A program made the position numbers and the translations under genes. Positions 7,920 through 17,791 of a stretch of 19,842 nt of DNA are shown one piece after another. Below the pieces are notes generated by a model. The model did no database searches and was not told the DNA's origin. It saw nothing but the letters and a program-made list of their open reading frames with translations. Position 1 is the first letter of the stretch, and each line of letters opens with the position of its first letter. The DNA is from Chloroflexota bacterium (GTDB lineage: Bacteria > Chloroflexota > Anaerolineae > Promineifilales > Promineifilaceae), in assembly GCA_024223125.1 (NCBI GenBank), contig JAAEOP010000306.1:1-19842 (forward strand), written 5' to 3'.

Positions 7920-8180
7920 ATGGGAAAGTATGATAAGCTGTTACGAAAAATCCTGCATGGAAGGGCAGATGCAAATATCGCCTTTCAGGATTTATGCCGG
8001 TTACTTCATCGATTAGGTTTTGAAGAACGGGTTCGGGGGAGTCACCATGTATTTAGGAAAGCCGACATTGAAGAGAAAATCAATCTATAAAAGGATGGTA
8101 ACAAAGCAAAATCATATCAAGTACGTCAAGTGAGAGCCGTCATCTTAAAATATAAGTTGGGAGATAGTGATGAATTATAA
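7920..8180 (+). pseudogene. hicA: HicA-type mRNA interferase toxin, interrupted by an in-frame TAA
   Basis: From ATG 7920 the frame reads MGKYDKLLRKILHGRADAN, then a GFEERVRGSHHVF block. This is the HicA double-stranded-RNA-binding-like fold with its catalytic His in GSHH. At 8088-8090 a TAA interrupts the frame where relatives have a residue (CAA to TAA would explain it). In the same frame KDGNKAKSYQVRQVRAVIL and KYKLGDSDEL continue to TAA 8178-8180, which is the normal HicA C-terminus. The upstream product is 56 aa and lacks the last strand and helix, so it is probably inactive. No good Shine-Dalgarno is seen. The intact hicB overlaps the end of the frame, as in typical hicAB operons. Confidence 0.82.
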
Positions 8181-8385
8181 ATATGAGATCATTATATATT
8201 GGAGTAATGAGGATCAAGTTTTCATTGCCGAGGTGCCTGAATTAGCCGGTTGCATGGCACATGGAGACCTTCCAGAAATGGCATTAACCAATGCGAAAGA
8301 GGCAATAGATTTGTGGCTTGATACAGCTCGGAAGTTTAACGATCCAATCCCTGAACCAAAGGGACGCCGTTTGATTCTTGCTTGA
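8170..8385 (+). CDS. hicB: HicB-type antitoxin
   Basis: A 71-aa protein that would neutralise HicA. It has the HicB partial RNase-H-like fold: YEIIIYWSNEDQVFIAEVPEL, then AGCMAHGDLPEMALTNAKEA and IDLWLDTARKFNDPIPEPKG. There is no appended DNA-binding domain, so this is the short HicB form. ATG 8170 is preferred over GTG 8167, because GGGAG at 8159-8163 then lies 6 nt upstream. It overlaps the last codons of the hicA frame. The antitoxin is intact although the toxin gene is interrupted. Confidence 0.85.
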   Translation: MNYKYEIIIYWSNEDQVFIAEVPELAGCMAHGDLPEMALTNAKEAIDLWLDTARKFNDPIPEPKGRRLILA

Positions 8386-8414
8386 TTAAGCATGAAATTA
8401 TTTTGATCCTAATG

Positions 8415-8465
8415 TATCGTGGTTTTTGGTTGGAATTTCTGACTTGCAAACCACGATATTTTTTT
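8415..8465 (+). terminator. intrinsic terminator after hicB
   Basis: TATCGTGGTTT (8415-8425) and AAACCACGATA (8448-8458) are perfect 11-bp arms with a 22-nt loop, followed directly by seven T (8459-8465). The T-tract ends only 10 nt before the next start codon, so the phosphatase gene needs read-through or a promoter inside this element. Confidence 0.7.
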
Positions 8466-8475
8466 GGAAATTATT

Positions 8476-9120
8476 ATGTCTAAAGTTTGGTTTATCCGAC
8501 ATGGGGAAAGTGTATCTAACGCTAATTTACCGACAACCCATCCGGCCGATTCAGCCCTGACACCGCGTGGTCATCGGGAGGCGGTGTTTGTGGCCCAGGC
8601 GTTTACAAAGCCTCCAGATTTGATTGTGGTTTCACCCTATATTCGGGCGCTTGAAACGGCCGTGCCCACCCAAAAACGCTTCCCCAAAGTTCCTGTACAG
8701 AAATGGAATGTGTACGAATACACCTATCTGCACCCGGAACGGTATAACGGCACCACCGGTCATGACCGGGGACCGTTGGCTCAGGCATATTGGCAGCGCA
8801 GCAATCCGTTTGAGAAGGAAATGGGGGAAGGGGAATCTTTCGCGGAACTATTGAAGCGAGTGAAGGCTGCCAAAGAAAAACTGGAGCAACAACCTAATGA
8901 ATTTATTGCCGTATTCAGCCACGGTCTTTTTTTACGGGCTTTGTTGTGGACTTTGATTATCGGCCGTTCCGAACCAACCGCAGAAATGATGAACCGGTAT
9001 AAAAACTTTGCCTGGGGTGTATGGTTGCCCAATGGGGCGATTTGGGAAGTAAATTTTGTTGGCAACGGCCGTGTTCATTTCACCGGTTTTAACATATCCC
9101 ACCTGCCTGCTAATGGTTGA
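8476..9120 (+). CDS. histidine phosphatase (phosphoglycerate mutase-like) family protein
   Basis: A 214-aa member of the histidine phosphatase superfamily. The catalytic motif is VWFIRHGES, with the phospho-accepting His at residue 9. Arginine-containing blocks SALTPRGHREA and VVSPYIRALETA follow, then an acidic E in GEGESFAEL and the second active-site His in AVFSHGLFLRAL. Members act on sugar phosphates, cofactors or phosphoproteins; the substrate is not predictable here. ATG 8476 is chosen because the residue before the motif is then MSKVW. Only a weak GGAAA precedes it, and the start lies just after the hicB terminator T-tract. It appears to be a single-gene unit. Confidence 0.88.
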   Translation: MSKVWFIRHGESVSNANLPTTHPADSALTPRGHREAVFVAQAFTKPPDLIVVSPYIRALETAVPTQKRFPKVPVQKWNVYEYTYLHPERYNGTTGHDRGPLAQAYWQRSNPFEKEMGEGESFAELLKRVKAAKEKLEQQPNEFIAVFSHGLFLRALLWTLIIGRSEPTAEMMNRYKNFAWGVWLPNGAIWEVNFVGNGRVHFTGFNISHLPANG

Positions 9121-9140
9121 GATTAAAATAGAATACCCAG

Positions 9141-9169
9141 TTGCTACCCCTATTCCCCTATGATACAAT
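9141..9169 (+). promoter_or_regulatory. candidate rex promoter
   Basis: TTGCTA (9141-9146), a 17-nt spacer and TACAAT (9164-9169) form a well-spaced sigma70-like promoter about 70 nt before the transcribed rex start codon. Its -10 box abuts the Rex operator candidate that begins at 9169. Confidence 0.45.
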
Positions 9170-9186
9170 TGTGAAAACTTCCACGA
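9169..9186 (+). promoter_or_regulatory. candidate Rex operator (autoregulation)
   Basis: TTGTGAAAACTTCCACGA matches the known Rex consensus TTGTGAA-N4-TTCACAA at 12 of 14 specified positions. It starts at the last base of the candidate -10 box and covers the expected transcription start, so bound Rex would block its own promoter. Confidence 0.5.
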
Positions 9187-9247
9187 ATAAAACCGCACCA
9201 TAATCGGCACATTATTATCAGAGCGCGAAACAAGGGAACTACCCATT

Positions 9248-9865
9248 GTGACTAACGAAATTCCAGACATCGTCATCAGCCGCTTACCCGTATACTTGCG
9301 TGAGCTGACCCGTTTGGCCGAAGAAGAAGGCAAAGTCAACACTTCCTCGCACGAGTTAGGCCAGAGATTGGGCATTAGCTCGGCCCAAATTCGTAAAGAC
9401 CTCTCCCATTTTGGCGAATTTGGCAAACAAGGTACAGGCTACCATATCAACTTTCTCATTGACCAACTGCGGGAAATTCTCAAATTAACCGGGGAATGGG
9501 AAGTTGCTCTGGTTGGATCAGGTTTTCTAGGTCATGCTCTGGTTAACTATCAGGGATTTGAACATCGAGGATTTCATATTTCTTGGGTATTTGACAATGA
9601 TCCCGCCAAAATCGGTGAAGAAATGAACAACCTGGTTGTGCAAGATGTCACCAATCTGGAACAAATCATCACAGATAACAGTATTAAAGTAGCCATTTTG
9701 GTTGTTCCCGCCAACGTCGCCCAAAAAATTACAGACCGGCTGGTAAGCGTTGGCATATGTGCCATATTAAGTTATGCGCCCATTCATCTTAATGTACCCG
9801 AAGGCGTTCAGGTGAGCTACAGCGACCCTGTCGTGCAAATGCAAAAAATGACTTACTATCTATAA
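9248..9865 (+). CDS. rex: redox-sensing transcriptional repressor Rex
   Basis: Rex (205 aa, typical length) is a homodimeric repressor that leaves DNA when NADH binds, derepressing respiratory and fermentative genes. Residues 1-85 form the winged helix, with VISRLPVYLRELTRLAEEEG, then SAQIRKDLSHFGEFGKQGTGY as the recognition and wing region. Residues 86-205 form the Rossmann NAD(H) domain with LVGSGFLGHAL (a GxGxxG variant), WVFDNDPAKIG and AILVVPANVAQ. They end in the helix SDPVVQMQKMTYYL used for domain swapping. The start is GTG 9248 with AGGGA at 9233-9237. It converges with mreB across a repeat-rich 139-nt spacer. Rex-like sites occur upstream of rex itself and upstream of the atp operon. 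Confidence 0.96.
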   Translation: MTNEIPDIVISRLPVYLRELTRLAEEEGKVNTSSHELGQRLGISSAQIRKDLSHFGEFGKQGTGYHINFLIDQLREILKLTGEWEVALVGSGFLGHALVNYQGFEHRGFHISWVFDNDPAKIGEEMNNLVVQDVTNLEQIITDNSIKVAILVVPANVAQKITDRLVSVGICAILSYAPIHLNVPEGVQVSYSDPVVQMQKMTYYL

Positions 9866-9876
9866 AAGTAACCATT

Positions 9877-9943
9877 CAGGTGCCCGGTACTTCATTACCA
9901 AGTCTACTGGAGTAGCACACTCGTTTTAAGTGCCGGGCACCTG
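9877..9943. repeat. inverted repeat CAGGTGCCCGG...CCGGGCACCTG between rex and mreB
   Basis: CAGGTGCCCGGTACT (9877-9891) pairs with AGTGCCGGGCACCTG (9929-9943) with a single G-T pair and a 37-nt loop. It starts 11 nt after the rex stop and can serve as a transcription terminator for the convergent genes. The form resembles intergenic repeat elements rather than a gene-specific terminator. Confidence 0.6.
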
Positions 9944-9965
9944 GGGGGATTGAATCATTTATTAG

Positions 9966-9998
9966 AGACCTGCAAGGTTTCAAAAACTTCGCAGGTCT
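9966..9998. repeat. palindromic repeat AGACCTGC...GCAGGTCT
   Basis: AGACCTGC (9966-9973) and GCAGGTCT (9991-9998) form a stem that extends inward with mismatches around GGTTTCAAAAACT. It lies 6 nt from the mreB stop codon and may terminate the atp-mreB transcript. Together with 9877-9943 it fills almost the whole rex-mreB spacer. Confidence 0.6.
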
Positions 9999-10004
9999 GA
10001 ACGG

Positions 10005-11024
10005 TTACAAATCAGGAATACTCCGCTGCAAAATTGGCAGTTCTGCTAAAGCCTTACCGGCCCCCAACGCTGTGGCCGCAATAGGATTGTCTGCCAGATA
10101 GGCCGGCACACCTGTTTCGCGGGTCAGTAGGGTATCAACTTCACGCAGCAATGCACCGCCGCCAGCCAGAGCCATACCGCGATCAATGATATCGGAAGAT
10201 AGTTCTGGAGGGGTGTTTGCCAATACTGTCCGCACCACATTCACAATCGCTTGCAACGGTTCAGAGATGGCTTCAACCACTTCGCTGGCGTTGATGGTTA
10301 TTGTTTTGGGTAGACCGGCCACTTGATCACGACCCTGCACGGACATACTCAACTGCTCATCTAATTCCATTGCCGCACCAATTTTAATTTTGATCGCTTC
10401 GGCCGTCGGTTCCCCAATCACCAAGTTATACTTTTTACGAATATAGCTGATGATGGCCTCATCTAAATGGACGCCACCGACGCGCACAGATTCGGCGCAG
10501 ACGATGCCGTTCATTGCCACCACGGCCGCTTCTGTAGACCCACCGCCCAAATCCACTATCAGATTGCCGGTGGGTGTGCCAATGGGCAAACCAGCTCCAA
10601 TTGCGGCCGCTAATGGTTCGGCTACCAAATGAACAGGGTCCCGCGCCCCGGCCGCTAACGCCGCCTCACGAATAGCGCGGCGTTCCACGCTAGTAATACC
10701 GTATGGGTGGGTAATCATCACTTCTGGTTTACGAAAACGCAGCCCCCCAGACACTTTACCAATGAAATATTCTAGCATCCCCTGGGTGACAAAATAATCG
10801 GCAATCACCCCGTCCCGCAACGGCCGCATCACTTCAATTTGTTCTGGGGTACGGCCGTACATCTCCTTGGCCGCTCGTCCCACTTCCACAATCGTCGTCT
10901 TCTCGCCGTCTTCGCTAATAGCCACGACCGACGGTTCCTGCAAGACAATTCCCTTGCCCTGCACATGAACCAGCACATTCACCGTCCCCAGGTCAATGGC
11001 AACATGGGATGTAAAAAGGGCCAC
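10005..11024 (-). CDS. mreB: MreB-like bacterial actin, rod-shape determination
   Basis: A 339-aa MreB/Mbl-family actin homologue that polymerises beneath the membrane and guides peptidoglycan synthesis. The actin-fold motifs are [11 protein letters not shown] (phosphate 1, residues 9-19), [55 protein letters not shown] (phosphate 2), [13 protein letters not shown] and [15 protein letters not shown] (adenosine motif). The start is GTG 11024, two bases after the atpC stop. The nearest Shine-Dalgarno-like GAGG lies 13 nt upstream inside atpC, so translation is probably coupled to atpC. No mreC/mreD follows. Its place as the last gene of an ATP synthase operon links envelope growth to energy supply at the transcriptional level. 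Confidence 0.9.
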   Translation of the reverse strand: MALFTSHVAIDLGTVNVLVHVQGKGIVLQEPSVVAISEDGEKTTIVEVGRAAKEMYGRTPEQIEVMRPLRDGVIADYFVTQGMLEYFIGKVSGGLRFRKPEVMITHPYGITSVERRAIREAALAAGARDPVHLVAEPLAAAIGAGLPIGTPTGNLIVDLGGGSTEAAVVAMNGIVCAESVRVGGVHLDEAIISYIRKKYNLVIGEPTAEAIKIKIGAAMELDEQLSMSVQGRDQVAGLPKTITINASEVVEAISEPLQAIVNVVRTVLANTPPELSSDIIDRGMALAGGGALLREVDTLLTRETGVPAYLADNPIAATALGAGKALAELPILQRSIPDL

Positions 11025-11026
11025 AG

Positions 11027-11503
11027 CTAATTGTTGTCCTCATCACGCGGAGGTGGCTGGCCCATGCCCGACGCCAAATCACGACGACGACGGCCGGCCC
11101 GTTTACGGCCCACATCCAGGCGTATCTGCGCCCGCATAAGCGACGCTTGAATCTGAGCGTATTTGTCAGGGTCGTCCTTCACCCCTTCACTCATCGCTTT
11201 TTCGGCCCGTGTCCGCGCTCGTTCCGCTCGTTCAAGATCAATTTCCAGAGCTTGTTCAGCCGAATCTGCCAACACAATCACATGGTCGGGCTGCACTTCC
11301 GCATAGCCGCCACCGATAGCATAAAACTGCTCGTTACCGGCCGCGTCGCGCACAACAACCTCGCCAAAAGCCAGAGTTGTTAATAAAGGGGAATGGTTCG
11401 GCAAAATACCCATGCGGCCTTCCGTGCCCGGCAAACTCACCCGCTGCGCTTCGCCGCTAAAAACTGTCCGTTCTTGAGTTACGATATTGCATGTAAATGA
11501 CAT
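11027..11503 (-). CDS. atpC: ATP synthase F1 epsilon subunit
   Basis: Epsilon subunit of the F1 central stalk, coupling gamma rotation to the c-ring and able to inhibit hydrolysis through its C-terminal helices. The N-terminal beta-sandwich is evident ([60 protein letters not shown]). The two-helix domain (about residues 85-130) follows. The protein is 158 aa, about 20 residues longer than usual, ending in a basic-then-acidic tail ([13 protein letters not shown]...PRDEDNN). ATG 11503 follows a purine-rich GGAAAAAAGA next to a heptamer repeat. The upstream gene is atpD (57-nt gap) and the downstream gene is mreB (2-nt gap). Confidence 0.94.
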   Translation of the reverse strand: MSFTCNIVTQERTVFSGEAQRVSLPGTEGRMGILPNHSPLLTTLAFGEVVVRDAAGNEQFYAIGGGYAEVQPDHVIVLADSAEQALEIDLERAERARTRAEKAMSEGVKDDPDKYAQIQASLMRAQIRLDVGRKRAGRRRRDLASGMGQPPPRDEDNN

Positions 11504-11511
11504 TCTTTTTT

Positions 11512-11560
11512 CCAGTTTTCAGTTTTCAGTGTGCCTGCTAACTAAACACTGATTACTGTC

Positions 11561-11561
<1 letters not shown>
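11512..11561. repeat. TCAGTNN/ACTNANN heptamer element between atpD and atpC
   Basis: Units CCAGTTT, TCAGTTT and TCAGTGT (11512-11532) face ACTAAAC, ACTGATT and ACTGTCT (11541-11561) in inverted orientation. The element touches the atpD stop codon and ends 8 nt from the atpC start. It is a shorter copy of the array at 4103-4186. Confidence 0.7.
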
Positions 11562-13877
<2,316 letters not shown>

Positions 13878-13893
13878 GTTTCACTCCGTCTTT

Positions 13894-13945
13894 TCAGTGA
13901 TCAGTTTTCAGTAAAAACCCACACACTGTACACTGATTACTGGCT
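13894..13945. repeat. TCAGTNN/ACTGNNN heptamer element between atpA and atpG
   Basis: Units TCAGTGA, TCAGTTT and TCAGTAA (13894-13914), a 10-nt spacer, then ACTGTAC, ACTGATT and ACTGGCT (13925-13945). Read on the minus strand, the repeat contributes the final Gln codon and the TAA stop of atpA (13937-13939). Its other end lies next to the GGAG of atpG. Confidence 0.7.
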
Positions 13946-15604
13946 CCAACTGGCGTTAAAATCTTCAACTGCCTGCTTTAATCCATCCTGAACCTCATCC
14001 GTCCAGGCGCCGCTTTCCAGAATTGGCTGCCCTACGTTGGGATGGGCTGTATCCATAAATCGTAGGAAATCTTGCTGCCAGCGAGCAATATCACTCACAG
14101 GTATGTTGTCCAGATAACCACGCCCGCCAGCATAAATCAACATAACTTGGTGATCCAGGCGGAACGGGCTGTACTGCGGTTGTTTGAGCAGTTCCATCAG
14201 CCGTTCACCGCGATTTAGCTGTCGTTGGGTAGCCGGGTCTAGATCGGAACCAAATTGGGCGAATGCGGCCAGTTCCCGGTATTGTGACAGGTCAGATTTC
14301 AAACCGCCAGATACTTTACTCATGGCCTTTTTCTGAGCCGAGCTACCGACGCGAGATACAGAAAGACCGGCGTTAATAGCTGGTCGCTGACCAGCATTGA
14401 ACAGGTCCGTTTCCAGAAAAATCTGACCGTCAGTAATGGAAATAACGTTGGTGGGGATATAGGCCGAAACGTCACCCAGTAAGGTTTCGATAATCGGTAA
14501 AGCGGTCAGAGAACCGCCTGTGCCGGGCACTTTGACGGCTTCATATTTATCAGGATCGTCCAGCGCTTCCAGACCTTGTTCCAATATTTCTTCTTCCAGA
14601 TTGCCAAAGTAAACTTTTCCATCAACGCCTTTGGTATCTGCGGTTACTTCGGTTCCTTTTTCGACAATAACCCAATCATCACGCAGACGAACGGCGCGTT
14701 CTAGCAAGGTGCTGTGCAGGGAGAAGATATCGCCAGGGTAGGCTTCACGGCCGGGAGGACGACGCAAAATCAAGGACATCTGCCGGTAAGCCCAGGCATG
14801 TTTGGAGAGGTCGTCGTAAATAACGAGTGCGTCCCGACCTTGTTCCATAAATTCTTCGCCAATGGTACAACCAGTATAAGGAGCAAAGTATTGCATCGGC
14901 GCTGGATCGGCCGCGCCGGCCACGACGACAACGGTATAATCCATCGCCCCATTCTTTTCCAATGTATCTACAACTTGAGCCACCTGACCGACACGTTGAC
15001 CAATGGCGACGTAAATACAGATCATATCGCCGCCCTTTTGGTTGATAATTGTATCCAAACAGATAGCGGTTTTACCCGTTTGGCGGTCGCCAATAATCAA
15101 TTCACGCTGACCGCGCCCAATGGGGAACATAGCGTCGATAGAGACGATGCCGGTTTGGACTGGCGTATCAACACCTTTACGTTCGATGACGCCGGGAGCA
15201 GTCCGTTGGATGGGGCGCACACTCGATGTTGTAATAGGGCCTTTACCATCTAAGGGATTGCCAAGCGGGTCTACCACACGGCCGACCATGCCATCGCCAA
15301 CGGGTATAGAAGCGACCTGTCCGGTAGCGCGTACCTCGTCACCTTCTTCAATGTCGGCATATTCGCCCATGATGACGACACCGACACTGCCGGGTTGCAA
15401 GTCGAGCGCTAAACCGGCGGCGCCGTTGCTAAATTGAACCAGTTCCATTGACTTGACATCCGCCAAACCGGCAACTAAAGCGACGCCATCGTACACGGCC
15501 GAAACCGTACCAACACTGCGGGCTTCAATAATATAATCGAAACCTTCAATCTGTTTCAGCAGCGAATCAGTAATATTCTTAAAATCTGGGGCAAGGGTTG
15601 CCAT
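13937..15604 (-). CDS. atpA: ATP synthase F1 alpha subunit
   Basis: Non-catalytic nucleotide-binding alpha subunit, 555 aa (the E. coli protein is 513). P-loop GDRQTGKT at residues 172-179, [45 protein letters not shown], and [15 protein letters not shown] block [14 protein letters not shown]. About 40 residues are inserted near 315-360, between LLERAVRL and [12 protein letters not shown], containing [23 protein letters not shown] 15604 has AAGGAGG 7 nt upstream. The frame extends upstream without family similarity. It is the first gene of atpA-atpG-atpD-atpC-mreB. The delta subunit and all Fo genes are absent from the immediate neighbourhood. Confidence 0.97.
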   Translation of the reverse strand: MATLAPDFKNITDSLLKQIEGFDYIIEARSVGTVSAVYDGVALVAGLADVKSMELVQFSNGAAGLALDLQPGSVGVVIMGEYADIEEGDEVRATGQVASIPVGDGMVGRVVDPLGNPLDGKGPITTSSVRPIQRTAPGVIERKGVDTPVQTGIVSIDAMFPIGRGQRELIIGDRQTGKTAICLDTIINQKGGDMICIYVAIGQRVGQVAQVVDTLEKNGAMDYTVVVVAGAADPAPMQYFAPYTGCTIGEEFMEQGRDALVIYDDLSKHAWAYRQMSLILRRPPGREAYPGDIFSLHSTLLERAVRLRDDWVIVEKGTEVTADTKGVDGKVYFGNLEEEILEQGLEALDDPDKYEAVKVPGTGGSLTALPIIETLLGDVSAYIPTNVISITDGQIFLETDLFNAGQRPAINAGLSVSRVGSSAQKKAMSKVSGGLKSDLSQYRELAAFAQFGSDLDPATQRQLNRGERLMELLKQPQYSPFRLDHQVMLIYAGGRGYLDNIPVSDIARWQQDFLRFMDTAHPNVGQPILESGAWTDEVQDGLKQAVEDFNASWSQ

Positions 15605-15809
15605 CCACCAACCTCCTTGAAATGTTCTTACAGCGCACTGTTCAGCTAAACATCCTTTCAAATAAGCTGATGTCAGAGATAAACATGTACACTTTTGAGA
15701 ATTCTAATGTGAGTTATGTTAATTTTACGTTCTTCCCTCAGCGCCAGGGTGGCGTGGGTTGTTGCTAACATGCAAAAAGTAGCTGCCAACTACGGCCGAC
15801 AGCGGAGAA

Positions 15810-15839
15810 AATATACCCCACCTACCTTCATTTGTCCAA
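15810..15839 (-). promoter_or_regulatory. candidate promoter of the atpAGDC-mreB operon
   Basis: On the minus strand TTGGAC (15839-15834), an 18-nt spacer and TATATT (15815-15810) make a good sigma70-like promoter. Transcription would start near 15803, giving a leader of about 200 nt before atpA. I see no gene or recognised riboswitch in that leader (15605-15800). The -35 box lies inside the Rex-like operator at 15832-15849. Confidence 0.5.
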
Positions 15840-15849
15840 CAATTCACAA
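15832..15849 (-). promoter_or_regulatory. candidate Rex operator over the atp promoter
   Basis: TTGTCCAACAATTCACAA (+ strand) matches TTGTGAA-N4-TTCACAA at 12 of 14 positions. One half-site, TTCACAA, is perfect, and the palindrome extends one base on each side. It overlaps the -35 box of the candidate atp promoter, the position expected for a repressor site. Confidence 0.5.
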
Positions 15850-15863
15850 ATGAACAGGTAACG

Positions 15864-17555
15864 TTAATAGTTGCGGTATTTGAATTCGCCGTTCACGATT
15901 GTGCCGTCAATTGTAATGTCCAGCAGTTCATCGTGGGGTGTGGTGAAAAGGTCGCGGCTGGTGAGGGTGATGTCGGCCAATTTGCCGGGGACGATGGAGC
16001 CAAGTTGGGCTTGTGTGCCGCCCGTGAGCGCAGCCGCCATCGTAAAAGCGTGAACTGTCTCCTGCATCGTCAATTTTTGGGACGGATACCAGCCGTCTGC
16101 GCCAGGCTCGCCATTGGCGCGGCGACGGGTAACGGCCGCATGAATACCAGGCAACGGGTCAATCTTCTCAATCGGCGCATCGGAACCGAAGACAAGCAAT
16201 GCACCGCTGTCTAACATGGTGCGCCACGCATAGCTGTATTGGGCGCGGTCTCCCCAATGCGCTTCAGCCATTTCCATATCAGACGTGGCGTGGGTGGGCT
16301 GCATGGAGGCGATGACATTGAGTTGTCCCAAACGGTTGAGGTCGTCGGGGTGGAGGATTTGAACGTGTTCGATGCGATGGCGCAATTGCGGATTGCGGAT
16401 TGCGGATTGCGGATTGTGCCGCTGTTCCTGGGCACGGACGGCTTCGTAGACATCTAATACGTCGTGGTTGGCGCGGTCGCCGATGGCGTGGATGGTGACG
16501 CTGAAACCGGCGGCGCTGGCGGCTCTAGCTTTTTCTATCATTTCTTCTTTGTCGGTGACGACGATACCGGTGTTGTTTGGTTCGCCTTCGTAGGGGGATA
16601 GCATGGCGGCCGTGCGCGGCCCCAAAGCGCCGTCGGCAAAAATTTTGATACCGCCAATGCGTAACCAATCATCGCCAAAGCCGGAGCGCAGACCGACGCC
16701 GAGGGCGTGTTCTAGCCGGTAGACAGGCACGTTTTTAAGGAAGCGCAAGCCCAGTTCTCCTTGTTCTTTGAGCATTTGCAGAGCCAGGAAGCAATCACGG
16801 CCGTCAAAATCATGAATACCCGTTAAACCTGCCTGCCAACAAACTTGTTGCGCCGCTTTCATCGCGTCTGCAATTTGGACTGGAGTGGGTTTGGGGATGT
16901 GACGGCCGACAAGGTCAAGCGCATCTTCAAAGAGGATGCCAGTCGGATTACCGTCGGCGTCTCGTTGAATCTGACCGCCGGGTGGGTCGGGCGTGGCAGC
17001 GTCTATACCGGCAATTTTCAGGGCGCGGCTGTTGACCCAGGCGGCGTGGCCTGATTTGTCTGGCAGGTAGGCGGGCATGTGGGGAACGACTTTGTCCAGG
17101 TCGGCGGCTGTGGGGAAGGCGTGGGTGGGCCAGTCGGCGGTACGCCAGCCACGGCCGCGGAGCCAGCCGTTCGTGTTCCGTGTTCCGTGTTCCGTGTTCC
17201 GTGTTCCGTGTTCCGTGTTCCGTGTTCCGTGTTCCGTGTTCCGTGTTCCGTATTCCGCAATTTGTTGTTGGATACGGGAGAGGGCTTCGTCCAGGGATTT
17301 TGTGCCGTCGAGGTTGACTTGTTGCAGGCCGAGGGAGAACCATTGGAAGTGGACGTGGGCGTCTACGAGGCCGGGGATGAGGCCGCGGCCGTGACAATCT
17401 ATCCATTCCCCACCGTTCCCCAATAAGGTTTTCATCTCATCATCATTGCCGACGGCGAGGATACGGTTGTGGCGGATGGCGACGGCCGTAGCGGTGGGTT
17501 GGGCGGGGTTCATGGTGTGGATACGGCCGTTGGTGAGTACAAGTGTGGCAGACAT
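15864..17555 (-). CDS. YtcJ-like metal-dependent amidohydrolase (amidohydrolase_3 family)
   Basis: A 563-aa cytoplasmic metal-dependent hydrolase of the YtcJ/NfdA type. It has an N-terminal beta-sandwich (LVLTNGRIHTM), the metal ligands in GLVDAHVHF (residues 62-70), KIFADGALGPRTAAML (the active-site Lys region), VTIHAIGDRAN, HRIEHVQIL and the catalytic Asp in LVFGSDAPIEKIDPLPGIHAA. The substrate is unknown; the family acts on amides and N-formyl compounds. ATG 17555 follows AGGAG by 8 nt. An upstream in-frame extension is only repeat sequence and is rejected. Two heptanucleotide repeats lie inside the frame: four EHGTRNT-like heptapeptides at residues 101-128, and NPQSAIRNPQ before the HRIEH metal motif. 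Both keep the frame, but function could be affected. Confidence 0.88.
   Translation of the reverse strand: MSATLVLTNGRIHTMNPAQPTATAVAIRHNRILAVGNDDEMKTLLGNGGEWIDCHGRGLIPGLVDAHVHFQWFSLGLQQVNLDGTKSLDEALSRIQQQIAEYGTRNTEHGTRNTEHGTRNTEHGTRNTNGWLRGRGWRTADWPTHAFPTAADLDKVVPHMPAYLPDKSGHAAWVNSRALKIAGIDAATPDPPGGQIQRDADGNPTGILFEDALDLVGRHIPKPTPVQIADAMKAAQQVCWQAGLTGIHDFDGRDCFLALQMLKEQGELGLRFLKNVPVYRLEHALGVGLRSGFGDDWLRIGGIKIFADGALGPRTAAMLSPYEGEPNNTGIVVTDKEEMIEKARAASAAGFSVTIHAIGDRANHDVLDVYEAVRAQEQRHNPQSAIRNPQLRHRIEHVQILHPDDLNRLGQLNVIASMQPTHATSDMEMAEAHWGDRAQYSYAWRTMLDSGALLVFGSDAPIEKIDPLPGIHAAVTRRRANGEPGADGWYPSQKLTMQETVHAFTMAAALTGGTQAQLGSIVPGKLADITLTSRDLFTTPHDELLDITIDGTIVNGEFKYRNY
16386..16413. repeat. 4 x TTGCGGA heptanucleotide tandem repeat inside the amidohydrolase gene
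   Basis: Four perfect 7-bp units TTGCGGA, plus a partial fifth. On the coding strand the unit gives the segment NPQSAIRNPQ shortly before the metal-binding HRIEH motif. The unit sequence differs from that of the repeat at 17173-17256, but the period is the same. Confidence 0.85.
17173..17256. repeat. 12 x GTGTTCC heptanucleotide tandem repeat inside the amidohydrolase gene
   Basis: Eleven perfect units and one variant (GTATTCC), 84 bp. Since 21 nt encodes 7 residues, the coding strand reads EYGTRNT followed by three EHGTRNT heptapeptides in frame. The insertion sits between the helix SLDEALSRIQQQIA and NGWLRGRGW, probably a surface loop. Confidence 0.9.
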
Positions 17556-17591
17556 AAATTTCACTCCTAAATAGGTAATCGGTGTATGGCC

Positions 17592-17720
17592 TGTCATTTT
17601 GACCCCTTCGGCGCTACTCAGGACAGGCTGGAGCGAGAAATCTTTACGCTTATCGGGAAAAAGATTCCTCACCCCCTTCGGTTTTGCTCAGGGCAGGCTC
17701 TCCGGGGATTCGGAATGACA
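17592..17720. repeat. composite interspersed element with two CTTCGG...CTCAGG cores
   Basis: The gap between the amidohydrolase start and the RT gene is filled by TGTCATTTT (17592-17600), core copy CCCCTTCGGCGCTACTCAGG with ACAGGCT (17603-17629), a second core CCCCTTCGGTTTTGCTCAGG with GCAGGCT (17673-17699), and GGAATGACA (17712-17720). The two ends are imperfect inverted repeats. The core also occurs at 2514-2534. No gene is seen here. The rest of the gap (17721-17791) is AT-rich and may hold the RT promoter. Confidence 0.6.
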
Positions 17721-17791
17721 TGAGACCTTATAACATTTGCTAACACGAATGGTATTATAACACGGTTTATTTCAAGATGAGGCCATGACGA

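Noticed and set aside
14714..15253. 179-aa plus-strand frame opposite atpA
   Set aside because: It is fully antisense to the conserved alpha subunit and has no recognisable features.
17173..17256. CRISPR-like tandem array
   Set aside because: The unit is 7 bp with no unique spacers; it is a simple tandem repeat inside a gene.
17556..17672. 39-residue N-terminal extension of the amidohydrolase frame
   Set aside because: It translates the CTTCGG interspersed repeat and has no family similarity. ATG 17555 has AGGAG at good spacing and gives the expected MSATLVLTNGR start.
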